A stretch of DNA of 14,128 nucleotides from an uncultured Collinsella sp. Its GTDB lineage: Bacteria; Actinomycetota; Coriobacteriia; Coriobacteriales; Coriobacteriaceae. The stretch spans positions 1-14,128 of the forward strand of contig CAAFUK010000013.1 in the NCBI GenBank assembly GCA_900766165.1, in the 5' to 3' direction. Every line of letters starts with the position of its first letter. Position 1 is the first letter of the stretch. The translations under genes were made by a program, and so were the position numbers. Of the stretch, positions 1 through 6,109 are shown piece after piece. Below the pieces are notes generated by a model, which searched no databases, was not told the DNA's origin, and saw nothing but the letters and a program-made list of their open reading frames with translations.

Positions 1-50
1 GCACTTCGTGCGGCGGGGGTCCTGCCGTCCTGCGGAAAGATTTGGGGGCA
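1..50. repeat. Hairpin-bearing intergenic repeat, left copy
   Basis: This stretch starts with a small hairpin (GCAC-TTC-GTGC, 1-11), followed by a G-rich run and the 12-mer CGTCCTGCGGAA at 26-37. The reverse complement of the right window end has the same order of elements: a GCGC/GCGC hairpin, a G-rich run, the same 12-mer, then a TTTGG run. The stem bases differ between the copies but still pair, which favours a conserved structure. Positions 51-225 hold no supported gene; I see nothing recognisable there. The identity of the repeat family is unknown to me. Confidence 0.5.
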
Positions 51-225
51 AAGTTCCTGGCCTCTCCTACGTTAACTTCGCTGGCGGCGGCTACAGGAAC
101 CTACGCTCTGGAAAGTCGCCGGGCTGATTTTTTGGCTTCTATTTGATAAAGGCGCACTTCCCAGCATCTCATTCGCCCTATAGCTCTGTTTTAATTTCAA
201 ATTGATGATCGATGCGTGGCGTCAT

Positions 226-489
226 CTAATTATCTTCGCTACTCAAAACAGTCCCAAGTTTACGTACTAGCGTCTCAACAGTAATTCCGAGTGCATCCGC
301 ATAGACAAACTGCTCATAAACCCTAAGGCTGCGTTCCCCGGTCTCGACCTTTGAGATGAACGACTGAGGTACCCCCAGTTTCTTTGCGAGTTCAACCTGA
401 GTGATACCTTGCTCCCGACGAATCTGGGAAAGGCATTTTCCGCATGTCCTGTTAGCATCAACGTTCATGCCGTTTACGCTATATTCCAT
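226..489 (-). CDS. Small XRE-family HTH transcriptional regulator
   Basis: The product is an 87-residue protein that is almost entirely one helix-turn-helix domain (residues about 20-76). It has the usual Cro/C1 pattern: R-x-x-x-G-I-T-Q-x-E-L-A, then G-V-P-Q-S-F-I-S-K-V-E-T-G-E-R. I chose the ATG at 489. The next upstream in-frame start, a TTG at 504, lies inside a perfect palindrome and has no ribosome site. A CxxC pair (C16, C19) precedes the domain; it could be redox or metal sensitive, but one pair is thin evidence. The palindrome at 494-516 lies directly upstream, so autoregulation is likely. The neighbour at 590 runs the other way and probably shares the operator. Target genes are inferred only from this position. 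Confidence 0.85.
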   Translation of the reverse strand: MEYSVNGMNVDANRTCGKCLSQIRREQGITQVELAKKLGVPQSFISKVETGERSLRVYEQFVYADALGITVETLVRKLGTVLSSEDN

Positions 490-493
490 TTTG

Positions 494-516
494 ATATATC
501 CCAAACTGGGATATAT
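494..516. promoter_or_regulatory. Perfect palindromic operator between divergent genes
   Basis: ATATATCCCA - AAC - TGGGATATAT is an exact inverted repeat with 10-bp arms and a 3-bp spacer. It lies 4 bases upstream of the regulator's ATG (489). It also overlaps a plausible rightward promoter: TTGATA at 491-496 with an AT-rich -10 at 512-519. A leftward promoter reads TTGATA (complement of 539-544), a 17-base spacer, then CATAAA (complement of 516-521). Its start point would therefore fall inside the palindrome. A protein bound here would block both directions. Binding by the adjacent XRE protein is inferred. Confidence 0.7.
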
Positions 517-589
517 TTATGTCACCAGCCATTCCGCTTATCAAAAATGCCCATCGCAGATTCATAGCTAGGAAGGAGCCTCGATAAAC

Positions 590-1603
590 ATGAATGACGA
601 GATGAAGGAGCCCGACGAGGAAAAGGCACTCAGTGAGTCCGACGAACGGAAGCCAGATTTCAAAGCCGAGCAGTTTTCTGATGGTGCTAGCGACACCCCC
701 TCCTCTGAAATTCCGCCATCAAACGAAGATGACGGCGCACGCAAAAATGAAGAAAACGACTCACTTCTAACGCGGGCCATTCATAAATTAGGCAATAAAA
801 AACGAGCGGCAATCGCAGCTGCCGTGGCAGTTGTCATCATCTTCAGTTTGCCCATGATGTTTCCTCAGTTGTTTTGCACTCACAAGCTATGGGCCAATGC
901 AACCTGTACAAGCCCTCGCACATGTAAAAGTTGCGGCAAAACCGAGGGGGAACCGCTTGGACACGAATGGGAAGAAGCAACGTGCACGGTTCCGAAGACC
1001 TGTCAACGCTGCGGTAAAACCGAGGGGGAACCCCTTGGGCATCAACCGGGCTCGTGGACTACCGAAGTTGACTACGTGGACGCCACCTCAAAGGAAATAC
1101 GAGAATGCGAAAAATGCGGAGAGGTCGTTGACACCCGCAACGAGAAGGAAATCACATCTTTTCTTGGCGACGGAAAGTTTTCAATTTCCCCAAAAGGCTT
1201 TATTGATCGACTTAACGAGGAATTCTCCGATATCCCCAATTGCAGCAGCATGAATGCGGATTACGAACTAGACGATAGCGGCATGGGGCTCGAACTTCAG
1301 ATCAAAAACGGTTCAAAGATTGCCGGTATTGGAGGCTTCTTTTCGGACTCGAGTAACCCGGTGCTACTTAGCTATCTTGGATCCGAAAACTGCTTCAAAA
1401 ACATAGTCATGTACTTCGAAAACTCCGACTATGCCGCGGCGACAGCATTGGCAACTATACAAGCAATCGATCCAACACTTTCGTTTTCAGACGCCAAGGA
1501 AGTTGGTGCTGCCTGCGTAGATACGCCAACTGTCAAAAATGGAATTACGTATGCAATCGTAGCTTCGAATGGAGAGTACTGGCTAAGCGCTCGAATTGAA
1601 TAA
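590..1603 (+). CDS. Single-pass membrane protein with Cys/His-rich tandem repeats, function unknown
   Basis: This 337-residue protein has an ATG at 590 preceded by GGAAGGAG (571-578). Residues 1-70 are hydrophilic and acidic, with many Ser, Glu and Asp. A single hydrophobic helix spans about 72-94 after a basic KKR. Next come two 26-residue modules, TC-x5-TC-x2-CGKTEGEPLGH, with C106/C112/C115/H125 and C132/C138/C141/H151, followed by a third CxxC at C173/C176. The spacing resembles zinc-ribbon knuckles, so metal binding is plausible. Residues 190-337 form a mixed alpha/beta region I do not recognise. The charge pattern suggests an inside N-terminus and an outside C-terminal part. It is the only confident plus-strand gene and sits divergent from the XRE regulator, which likely controls it. 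I cannot assign a function. Confidence 0.8.
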   Translation: MNDEMKEPDEEKALSESDERKPDFKAEQFSDGASDTPSSEIPPSNEDDGARKNEENDSLLTRAIHKLGNKKRAAIAAAVAVVIIFSLPMMFPQLFCTHKLWANATCTSPRTCKSCGKTEGEPLGHEWEEATCTVPKTCQRCGKTEGEPLGHQPGSWTTEVDYVDATSKEIRECEKCGEVVDTRNEKEITSFLGDGKFSISPKGFIDRLNEEFSDIPNCSSMNADYELDDSGMGLELQIKNGSKIAGIGGFFSDSSNPVLLSYLGSENCFKNIVMYFENSDYAAATALATIQAIDPTLSFSDAKEVGAACVDTPTVKNGITYAIVASNGEYWLSARIE

Positions 1604-1685
1604 TTATCTTTGATTACTAAATTCAGACGCCTCTTACTCGCGATATATTAAAACTCAACCCCTGGCAGCATCGTCAATCGAAAAT

Positions 1686-1720
1686 TGCCCCGCCGAGCAC
1701 TTTAGCTTGGCGGGGCATTT
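1686..1720. terminator. Bidirectional terminator between convergent genes
   Basis: A 13-bp stem (TGCCCCGCCGAGC, pairing at 1705-1717 with one G-T pair) closes a 6-base loop. It is followed by ATTT on the plus strand and by AATTTT on the minus strand. It lies between the plus-strand gene ending at 1603 and the minus-strand gene ending at 1841, so it can stop both transcripts. The rest of 1604-1840 shows nothing else recognisable. Confidence 0.8.
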
Positions 1721-1840
1721 CAATATGAAAGCGGATTTAAATATCAACAAGGCCTGCACGCTCCAACGAGACAGCCGGCTTCGCTGCTCAAATTGCCCTT
1801 GGTGAACCACAAGTTGAGCAATCAGTGGCCAGAATCCCCT

Positions 1841-2539
1841 TTAGGCGGCGCTTGTTTCTTTGTATTCGAAGACTGGTTCTAGGAGGTCTTCGATATTGCA
1901 GTGGAGGGCTTTTGCTATGGCTCTTACGCTTGTTACCGAAGCTTCATTGATGTTTCTCTGGCGCTGCTCGTACATTTGGATCGAGCGGAGTGACACACCC
2001 GATTCGTATGCTAGGTCTTGTTGGGTTTTCTTAAGCTTCTTTCTTGCTAACGCAAGTTTTGTTTGCCTGGACGCTTTCTTCGCCATATCGCAGACGAGGC
2101 GAGCCACGCGTTCCTCTGAGGCTTCGTGCCAGGGGTAATACATATTGCACAGCGCATCGAACGGAACGACATGCAGCAGGTCTTCGAAAGACTCGCCCAG
2201 ACGCCATTGCAGATATGCCAATATCCAGCCTGTCCAATACTCCGGCGTCTTCTCAAAACGATAGGTGCGGTCCGGTATAGACCCGCTTTGATATCCCGAC
2301 CTTTCGGCGATAAGTGCGAACAGCTCAACACCTGATTTTCCCGATACGACCCATGCGTTGCCGCGTTCGAACTCGCGAGCTACGCCGCTCAGGCAAAAGA
2401 GTTCAGCAACTTCCGATCCTTCTGCTCCGTAATCGTTAACGGCATAGTCGAAGCAATCCCCGAGGTTGTTCATTGCGTCCTCAAGGTAATAGACGGGATA
2501 TGTCCTACTCGGCCCACGATCCGTTAACTCTTGGATCAT
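1841..2539 (-). CDS. Protein with C-terminal XRE HTH domain; putative antitoxin/repressor of the DUF3990 partner
   Basis: This is a 232-residue protein. Residues 1-150 are an unrecognised domain rich in aromatic and acidic residues. Residues about 162-222 are a Cro/C1 helix-turn-helix (K-T-Q-Q-D-L-A, then S-G-V-S-L-R-S-I-Q-M-Y-E-Q). The ATG at 2539 lies inside the upstream gene, overlapping its 3' end by 35 bases, with GGAGGG (complement of 2549-2554) as ribosome site; translation is probably coupled. The toxin-first order, the overlap and the DNA-binding domain suggest that it neutralises its neighbour and represses the operon at 3206-3250. The N-terminal domain would then be the partner-binding part. 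That role is inferred; a plain regulator is the alternative. It ends in front of the terminator at 1686-1720. Confidence 0.8.
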   Translation of the reverse strand: MIQELTDRGPSRTYPVYYLEDAMNNLGDCFDYAVNDYGAEGSEVAELFCLSGVAREFERGNAWVVSGKSGVELFALIAERSGYQSGSIPDRTYRFEKTPEYWTGWILAYLQWRLGESFEDLLHVVPFDALCNMYYPWHEASEERVARLVCDMAKKASRQTKLALARKKLKKTQQDLAYESGVSLRSIQMYEQRQRNINEASVTSVRAIAKALHCNIEDLLEPVFEYKETSAA

Positions 2540-3188
2540 TTAAATCAACCCTCCCTGCCATCAAATCCCTAATGTCAACACCATCAGAGTCAAATCCGTT
2601 TACCGTATCCAGGTACTTTCGTCGAGCGTTCTGTTCTCGCTCAAATCGTTTGGGATAAAACTCAGCTCCCGAAGCCTGCTTCCAATCGCGGAACTTAATC
2701 GCCGAGAACGCACGCTCACTCATAAGCGCATATTGAATGCCCAAATCCCCCAAAAACATAATGCGCTGCAATTGCCTGAGCGAGATCATGCCGTTGACAA
2801 ACTGTCTTGCAAACGAGAAATAGGAATCGTCTGCACGATAGCCTCGAATAACGTCATAGGGAGAAATATCAATCAGGCAGTTATCCAGCAGATAACGAAG
2901 CCCCTCGCGTGCTACTGGCGTTGAAACATTGAACTCTCTGTTATTCGCCAGAATTGCAAGCCAGTTGAGAATCGAGAACTCACCTGATTCCAAATCCAAA
3001 ATCGCAAGGCCATCTAAATCAAGCTCATATCGATTGGCAATGCCATCAGACTCGGTCCGACATGCCCACTCCATTGCCATTTCCTCATGCGGTGTGCAAT
3101 AAAACCCGCGCCCATAGTCATTGAATTGCCTGCATTTATCCAACGATGGATGCTCGACAACAACCTCCGACCCGTGCCAAAGCTCCAT
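2505..3188 (-). CDS. DUF3990 family protein, ADP-ribosyltransferase-like putative toxin
   Basis: The 227-residue product matches the DUF3990 pattern as I know it: L-W-H-G-S at 3-7, D-Y-G-R-G-F-Y at 24-30, A-M-E-W-A at 38-42, and R-A-D-D-S-Y-F at 118-124, followed by a G-x-I-S-L-x-Q-L segment. The His early in the chain and the Tyr/Phe in the second motif resemble the NAD-binding residues of ADP-ribosyltransferase folds. The family has been placed near that fold and among toxin modules. The target is unknown. The start is fixed by a strong AGGAGG site (complement of about 3193-3199) spaced properly from the ATG at 3188. It is the first gene of a two-gene operon with the HTH protein at 1841-2539. 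No signal peptide is visible, so it should act in the cytoplasm. Confidence 0.8.
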   Translation of the reverse strand: MELWHGSEVVVEHPSLDKCRQFNDYGRGFYCTPHEEMAMEWACRTESDGIANRYELDLDGLAILDLESGEFSILNWLAILANNREFNVSTPVAREGLRYLLDNCLIDISPYDVIRGYRADDSYFSFARQFVNGMISLRQLQRIMFLGDLGIQYALMSERAFSAIKFRDWKQASGAEFYPKRFEREQNARRKYLDTVNGFDSDGVDIRDLMAGRVDLNDPRVNGSWAE

Positions 3189-3199
3189 ATCGACCTCCT

Positions 3200-3251
3200 A
3201 AAAAATATCACCCCAGTGATAGTTTACCAATAACTATCACTGGGGTGATAT
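3200..3251. promoter_or_regulatory. Composite palindrome: two operator copies, promoter and terminator-like hairpin
   Basis: Arms of 20 bp at 3205-3224 and 3232-3251 are exact reverse complements around a 7-base loop. Each arm is itself a smaller palindrome, TATCAC-N4-GTGATA (3206-3221 and 3235-3250). Read leftward, TTGGTA (complement of 3225-3230), a 17-base spacer and TATTTT (complement of 3202-3207) make a plausible promoter with one operator in the spacer and the other just upstream of the -35. Read as RNA leftward, the same stem is followed by six U residues, which is the form of an intrinsic terminator. It could stop transcripts coming from the GTPase gene at 3282. Confidence 0.7.
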
Positions 3252-3281
3252 GAACGGGGGCTTTTGACGGTTTAACCCTGA

Positions 3282-3872
3282 CTAGAGGCAGGCCTCGGCG
3301 ATGCGCTTTTTTAGTTCGTCGATACCCACGCCGGTCTGGGAGCTCGTGATGATTACATTCTCGGCCGGGACGTTGAGCTGCTTTTTGATGGCTGCTGCTT
3401 GGCGGGCCTGCTGGGTGCGGCTGAGTTTGTCGGCCTTGGTGAGGCAGACGATAAAGTTGAACTCGTTGCCCTGCAGGTAGTCGATCATGTCATGGTCGAG
3501 TTTACTGGGGTCGTGGCGAATGTCCACCAGCGACACAACCAGGTTAAAGCTGCGCTCGGAGTCGAAGAAGTCGCCAATGAGCTCGGCCCAACGGTCGCGC
3601 TCGGCCTTGGAACGGCGGGCGAAACCGTAGCCTGGCAGGTCCACAAAGTGCACGTCGTCGGCCTCGAAGAAGTTGATGTTGCTCGTCTTGCCCGGCGTAC
3701 TCGAAACCTTCACCAGGTTCTTGCGGCCAAAGAGCTTGTTCATGATGGACGACTTGCCCACGTTGGAGCGGCCGACAAAGCTCACCTCGGGGCAGGTGGA
3801 CTCGGGGATCTGCGAAACCTTGCCGTAGCTGGCGACGAACTTGGCAAGCTGATAGTTAATGGAATCGGCCAT
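3282..3872 (-). CDS. engB: Ribosome biogenesis GTP-binding protein YihA/YsxC (EngB)
   Basis: This is a 196-residue P-loop GTPase of the TRAFAC class, required for large ribosomal subunit assembly in bacteria studied. All five G motifs are visible: GRSNVGKS (34-41), the switch I Thr in S-T-P-G-K-T (58-63), DLPG (78-81), TKAD (145-148) and SSQ (177-179). GYGFA after G3 is typical of this family. Length is normal. I chose the ATG at 3872 because AAGGAG (complement of 3878-3883) lies 5 bases upstream. A GTG two codons earlier overlaps that ribosome site and is unlikely. It follows the nucleosidase gene by 38 bases on the same strand, so cotranscription is likely. Downstream lies the palindrome at 3200-3251, which could end the transcript. 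Confidence 0.95.
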   Translation of the reverse strand: MADSINYQLAKFVASYGKVSQIPESTCPEVSFVGRSNVGKSSIMNKLFGRKNLVKVSSTPGKTSNINFFEADDVHFVDLPGYGFARRSKAERDRWAELIGDFFDSERSFNLVVSLVDIRHDPSKLDHDMIDYLQGNEFNFIVCLTKADKLSRTQQARQAAAIKKQLNVPAENVIITSSQTGVGIDELKKRIAEACL

Positions 3873-3910
3873 GGACACTCCTTGGTCGTAGGTTCTTACA
3901 AATAGACGCG

Positions 3911-4651
3911 CTATTGCGCAGCGGCAATGCGGCGGACGATATCGAGCGTGATGTCACTTGCGACACGCGCGTACTCGAACAGATCGAACTCGCGCTCGCA
4001 AATTGCATCGTACGCCTCGTCACAATTATCGCTGATAGCGCGCAACACCAGGCAATCGACACCATTTTTGGTTGCGACATGGGCAATTGCCGCGCCCTCC
4101 ATGCCGACACAATCGGCATGCGTCGCCTCGATAGCGTCGTTGCGCATGGTAGCGCCCGTCACAAAGCGGTTACCCGTGGCAATCGTGCCGACCAGGAACT
4201 GCTTGGTGCCCTCGTTCGAAGCGACTGCATTTTTCGAAGCGTCAACAAACCCACGCTCAGCAAGCACGTCGGCGGCAATATCGACCAGCGCGGGCGTCGA
4301 GCCAAACTCCTCGAGCCCCGGTGCGGACTCGGCGATAAGCGCGGTATCGGTATCCAGATAGCGTAGGCGTTTGCCAATGACCACGTCGTCGATATGGAGC
4401 TTGGGGTTCAAACCGCCCGCAATGCCCGAAAACACAACAGCCTGCGGAGCATACTTGCTAATGAGGTGCTGTGTTGCAGCGGCGGCGTTCACCGTGCCCA
4501 TGCCCGCCGTTGTGGCGACAACTGTCAGGCCGTCGAGCTCACCGCTCACAACGGTCAAGCCTGCCTCCCGTGCCTCGCAAACGTCGCTCAGCTCTTCCTT
4601 AATCTGCATGATCTCTTTTTCGAGCGCACCGATAATCGCAATGGTAGCCAT
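3911..4651 (-). CDS. mtnN: 5'-methylthioadenosine/S-adenosylhomocysteine nucleosidase
   Basis: The enzyme cleaves adenine from methylthioadenosine and S-adenosylhomocysteine, recycling by-products of methylation and polyamine or autoinducer-2 metabolism in the cytoplasm. The 246-residue product has the family landmarks: A-I-I-G-A-L-E-K-E with E13 matching the E. coli Glu12, G-I-A-G-G-L-N-P at 76-83, I-A-T-G-N-R-F at 157-163, G-M-E-G-A-A-I-A-H with E185, and R-A-I-S-D with D208 matching the E. coli Asp197. The ATG at 4651 follows GGGGA; a TTG four codons upstream overlaps that G-run and is rejected. It lies between the beta-lactamase-like gene (78-base gap) and engB (38-base gap), all on one strand. 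Confidence 0.93.
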   Translation of the reverse strand: MATIAIIGALEKEIMQIKEELSDVCEAREAGLTVVSGELDGLTVVATTAGMGTVNAAAATQHLISKYAPQAVVFSGIAGGLNPKLHIDDVVIGKRLRYLDTDTALIAESAPGLEEFGSTPALVDIAADVLAERGFVDASKNAVASNEGTKQFLVGTIATGNRFVTGATMRNDAIEATHADCVGMEGAAIAHVATKNGVDCLVLRAISDNCDEAYDAICEREFDLFEYARVASDITLDIVRRIAAAQ

Positions 4652-4705
4652 GCCATTCCCCAAACCTATTCGAAATTCTCAACCACGGTATGGTACCAGC
4701 ATTTT

Positions 4706-4722
4706 GTTTGACCTCGTCAAAC
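4706..4722. other. Short perfect hairpin downstream of the beta-lactamase-like gene
   Basis: GTTTGAC-CTC-GTCAAAC is a 7-bp perfect stem with a 3-base loop, 8 bases past the stop of the gene ending at 4730. No T run follows it on the minus strand, so it is a poor intrinsic terminator. It may only separate this gene from mtnN or stabilise an mRNA end. Confidence 0.35.
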
Positions 4723-4729
4723 GAACACG

Positions 4730-5848
4730 CTAAGCCAGTGCAGCTCGCGTATCAAACAGAGCCTTTGCAATCGCGGCCGTAACCTCGCTCGAGCGGTCGC
4801 TCCACGGCATCGATGTCATGATACCCATGACATAGGTACAGCCATCGATGTCGATAAGGCCCGCATCGCATGTCGAGTAGTAACCATCCTCGCTAATCCA
4901 GCCTGCCTTGTTGCGCACCAAAACCTGCTCGTCCGCAATGCCATCGCGAATAAACGAGCGCGATGTTGATGCCAGAAGGCCCGACAACCACTGTGAAGTC
5001 TCGGTATCCATGCTCAGATACTCGCTCATCTCACGCCATAACCTCGCAGAAGTGCGCGGGCAGTAGGTCGGATAATCACTCATCGGATTCAGTGCCGTTT
5101 CGTCATCAACACCCAGATTGGCAATCCAATCCTCATAGCCATCATGGTCAAACGCCGCGCGTAACGCGATAAACGAATCGTTGTCTGAGTTGACGACGGC
5201 ATTCTCGATAAGGTTGCGCACCGTCTGCCAGCCCATGCTGTAACCACCATACGTGGCTAAAGGCCCATCGAGCGACACCTGCCCCGATTCGACCAACGTC
5301 TCGCAAATATAGAGCGCATACAGCGCTTTGTAGCTGCTCGCTCCATACACCTCGACATCAGCGTTATACGTCACGCCCCTACCGCTCGATAGGTCGTAGA
5401 ACACTACACCCACATCGCCCAGCTCCTGCGCCCGACACAGGGCATCCTGGAGCAAGGCAAGGCTCTCATCCTCCAAGGCAGGAGTCTTGTTATCCACCAA
5501 CGAGAAGGTCCGAACGGTATCACCCGAAGGGATATCGTTGAAGTCCGCCTTCGAAAGTCTCGTCTTAAGATCTGCCGTCGACAGAGCTTGATCTGCCGAC
5601 GCTTTGGGCTTTGAAACCTTCTCGTTTTGCAGCTGTACCGTTGACGCATCTGGGCGCCCCGTTCGCTCCGAGGCGTAGGTTTTAACGGTAATTCCGAGGA
5701 TAATAACCGCCGACGTTAGCATCCCAATGGCGGCAATCTTCCTCACGCGGATGCGAGCGCCGGCAAGGCCACGCGAAGACGTGCCCTTCGTCTTATATCT
5801 GCTGCCATGCTGCGGCACATACTCGTCCCGCGATGCGATGTTTCGCAC
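4730..5848 (-). CDS. Membrane-anchored class A beta-lactamase-like serine hydrolase
   Basis: This is a 372-residue protein from a GTG at 5848, chosen because AGGAG (complement of 5854-5858) lies 5 bases upstream. An ATG 13 codons earlier (5887) has no ribosome site and lies upstream of a TATAAA-like -10 (complement of 5870-5875). A basic N-terminus is followed by one hydrophobic helix at about 38-57, then a linker, so the enzyme domain (about 125-372) lies outside. Active-site motifs are in order: S-S-Y-K (S171, K174), S-D-N (221-223), E-T-A-L-N (250-254) and K-A-G (314-316). Their spacing follows class A beta-lactamases, and E250 sits where the deacylating Glu166 would be. Either a true beta-lactam hydrolase or a peptidoglycan-related enzyme is possible; substrate cannot be read from sequence. 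Confidence 0.82.
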   Translation of the reverse strand: MRNIASRDEYVPQHGSRYKTKGTSSRGLAGARIRVRKIAAIGMLTSAVIILGITVKTYASERTGRPDASTVQLQNEKVSKPKASADQALSTADLKTRLSKADFNDIPSGDTVRTFSLVDNKTPALEDESLALLQDALCRAQELGDVGVVFYDLSSGRGVTYNADVEVYGASSYKALYALYICETLVESGQVSLDGPLATYGGYSMGWQTVRNLIENAVVNSDNDSFIALRAAFDHDGYEDWIANLGVDDETALNPMSDYPTYCPRTSARLWREMSEYLSMDTETSQWLSGLLASTSRSFIRDGIADEQVLVRNKAGWISEDGYYSTCDAGLIDIDGCTYVMGIMTSMPWSDRSSEVTAAIAKALFDTRAALA

Positions 5849-6007
5849 GTGGTCTCCTGACTGCCACCGTTTATATACGAGCAGCATGATACCGAGCAGG
5901 CATTTCTTTCCAAAGATATTCAGCAGCGTTTAAGGTGTCTTTAAAGAAACCACAAGCGTATTTATCCAAATGGCACGATTCTGTTGCGCATCTCTACCCA
6001 AAACGAA

Positions 6008-6072
6008 GTTGCGGTGAAATGGTTCCTGTTTGGGCGACATGGGCCTAAAAACAAGAACTATTCCACCGCAAC
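6008..6072. terminator. Long imperfect inverted repeat, likely terminator of pflA
   Basis: Two 24-base arms (6008-6031 and 6049-6072) pair with three differences, all transitions. On the minus strand two of the three become G-U pairs. The loop is 17 bases. On the minus strand the stem is followed by TTCGTTTT, which fits an intrinsic terminator about 38 bases past the pflA stop. The stem is longer than usual for a terminator, so a mobile or repeated hairpin element is an alternative. The rest of the 5849-6109 gap shows only weak promoter-like matches. Confidence 0.55.
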
Positions 6073-6109
6073 TCAGCTGGGAACGAGGGGATATGAGGGC
6101 TATGGCATG

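Noticed and set aside
51..225. Possible partial gene or structured RNA at the left edge
   Set aside because: No continuous frame with family similarity and no tRNA, rRNA or riboswitch core could be recognised.
3399..4366. Plus-strand open frames opposite engB and mtnN
   Set aside because: Both opposing genes have complete catalytic motifs, and these frames have none.
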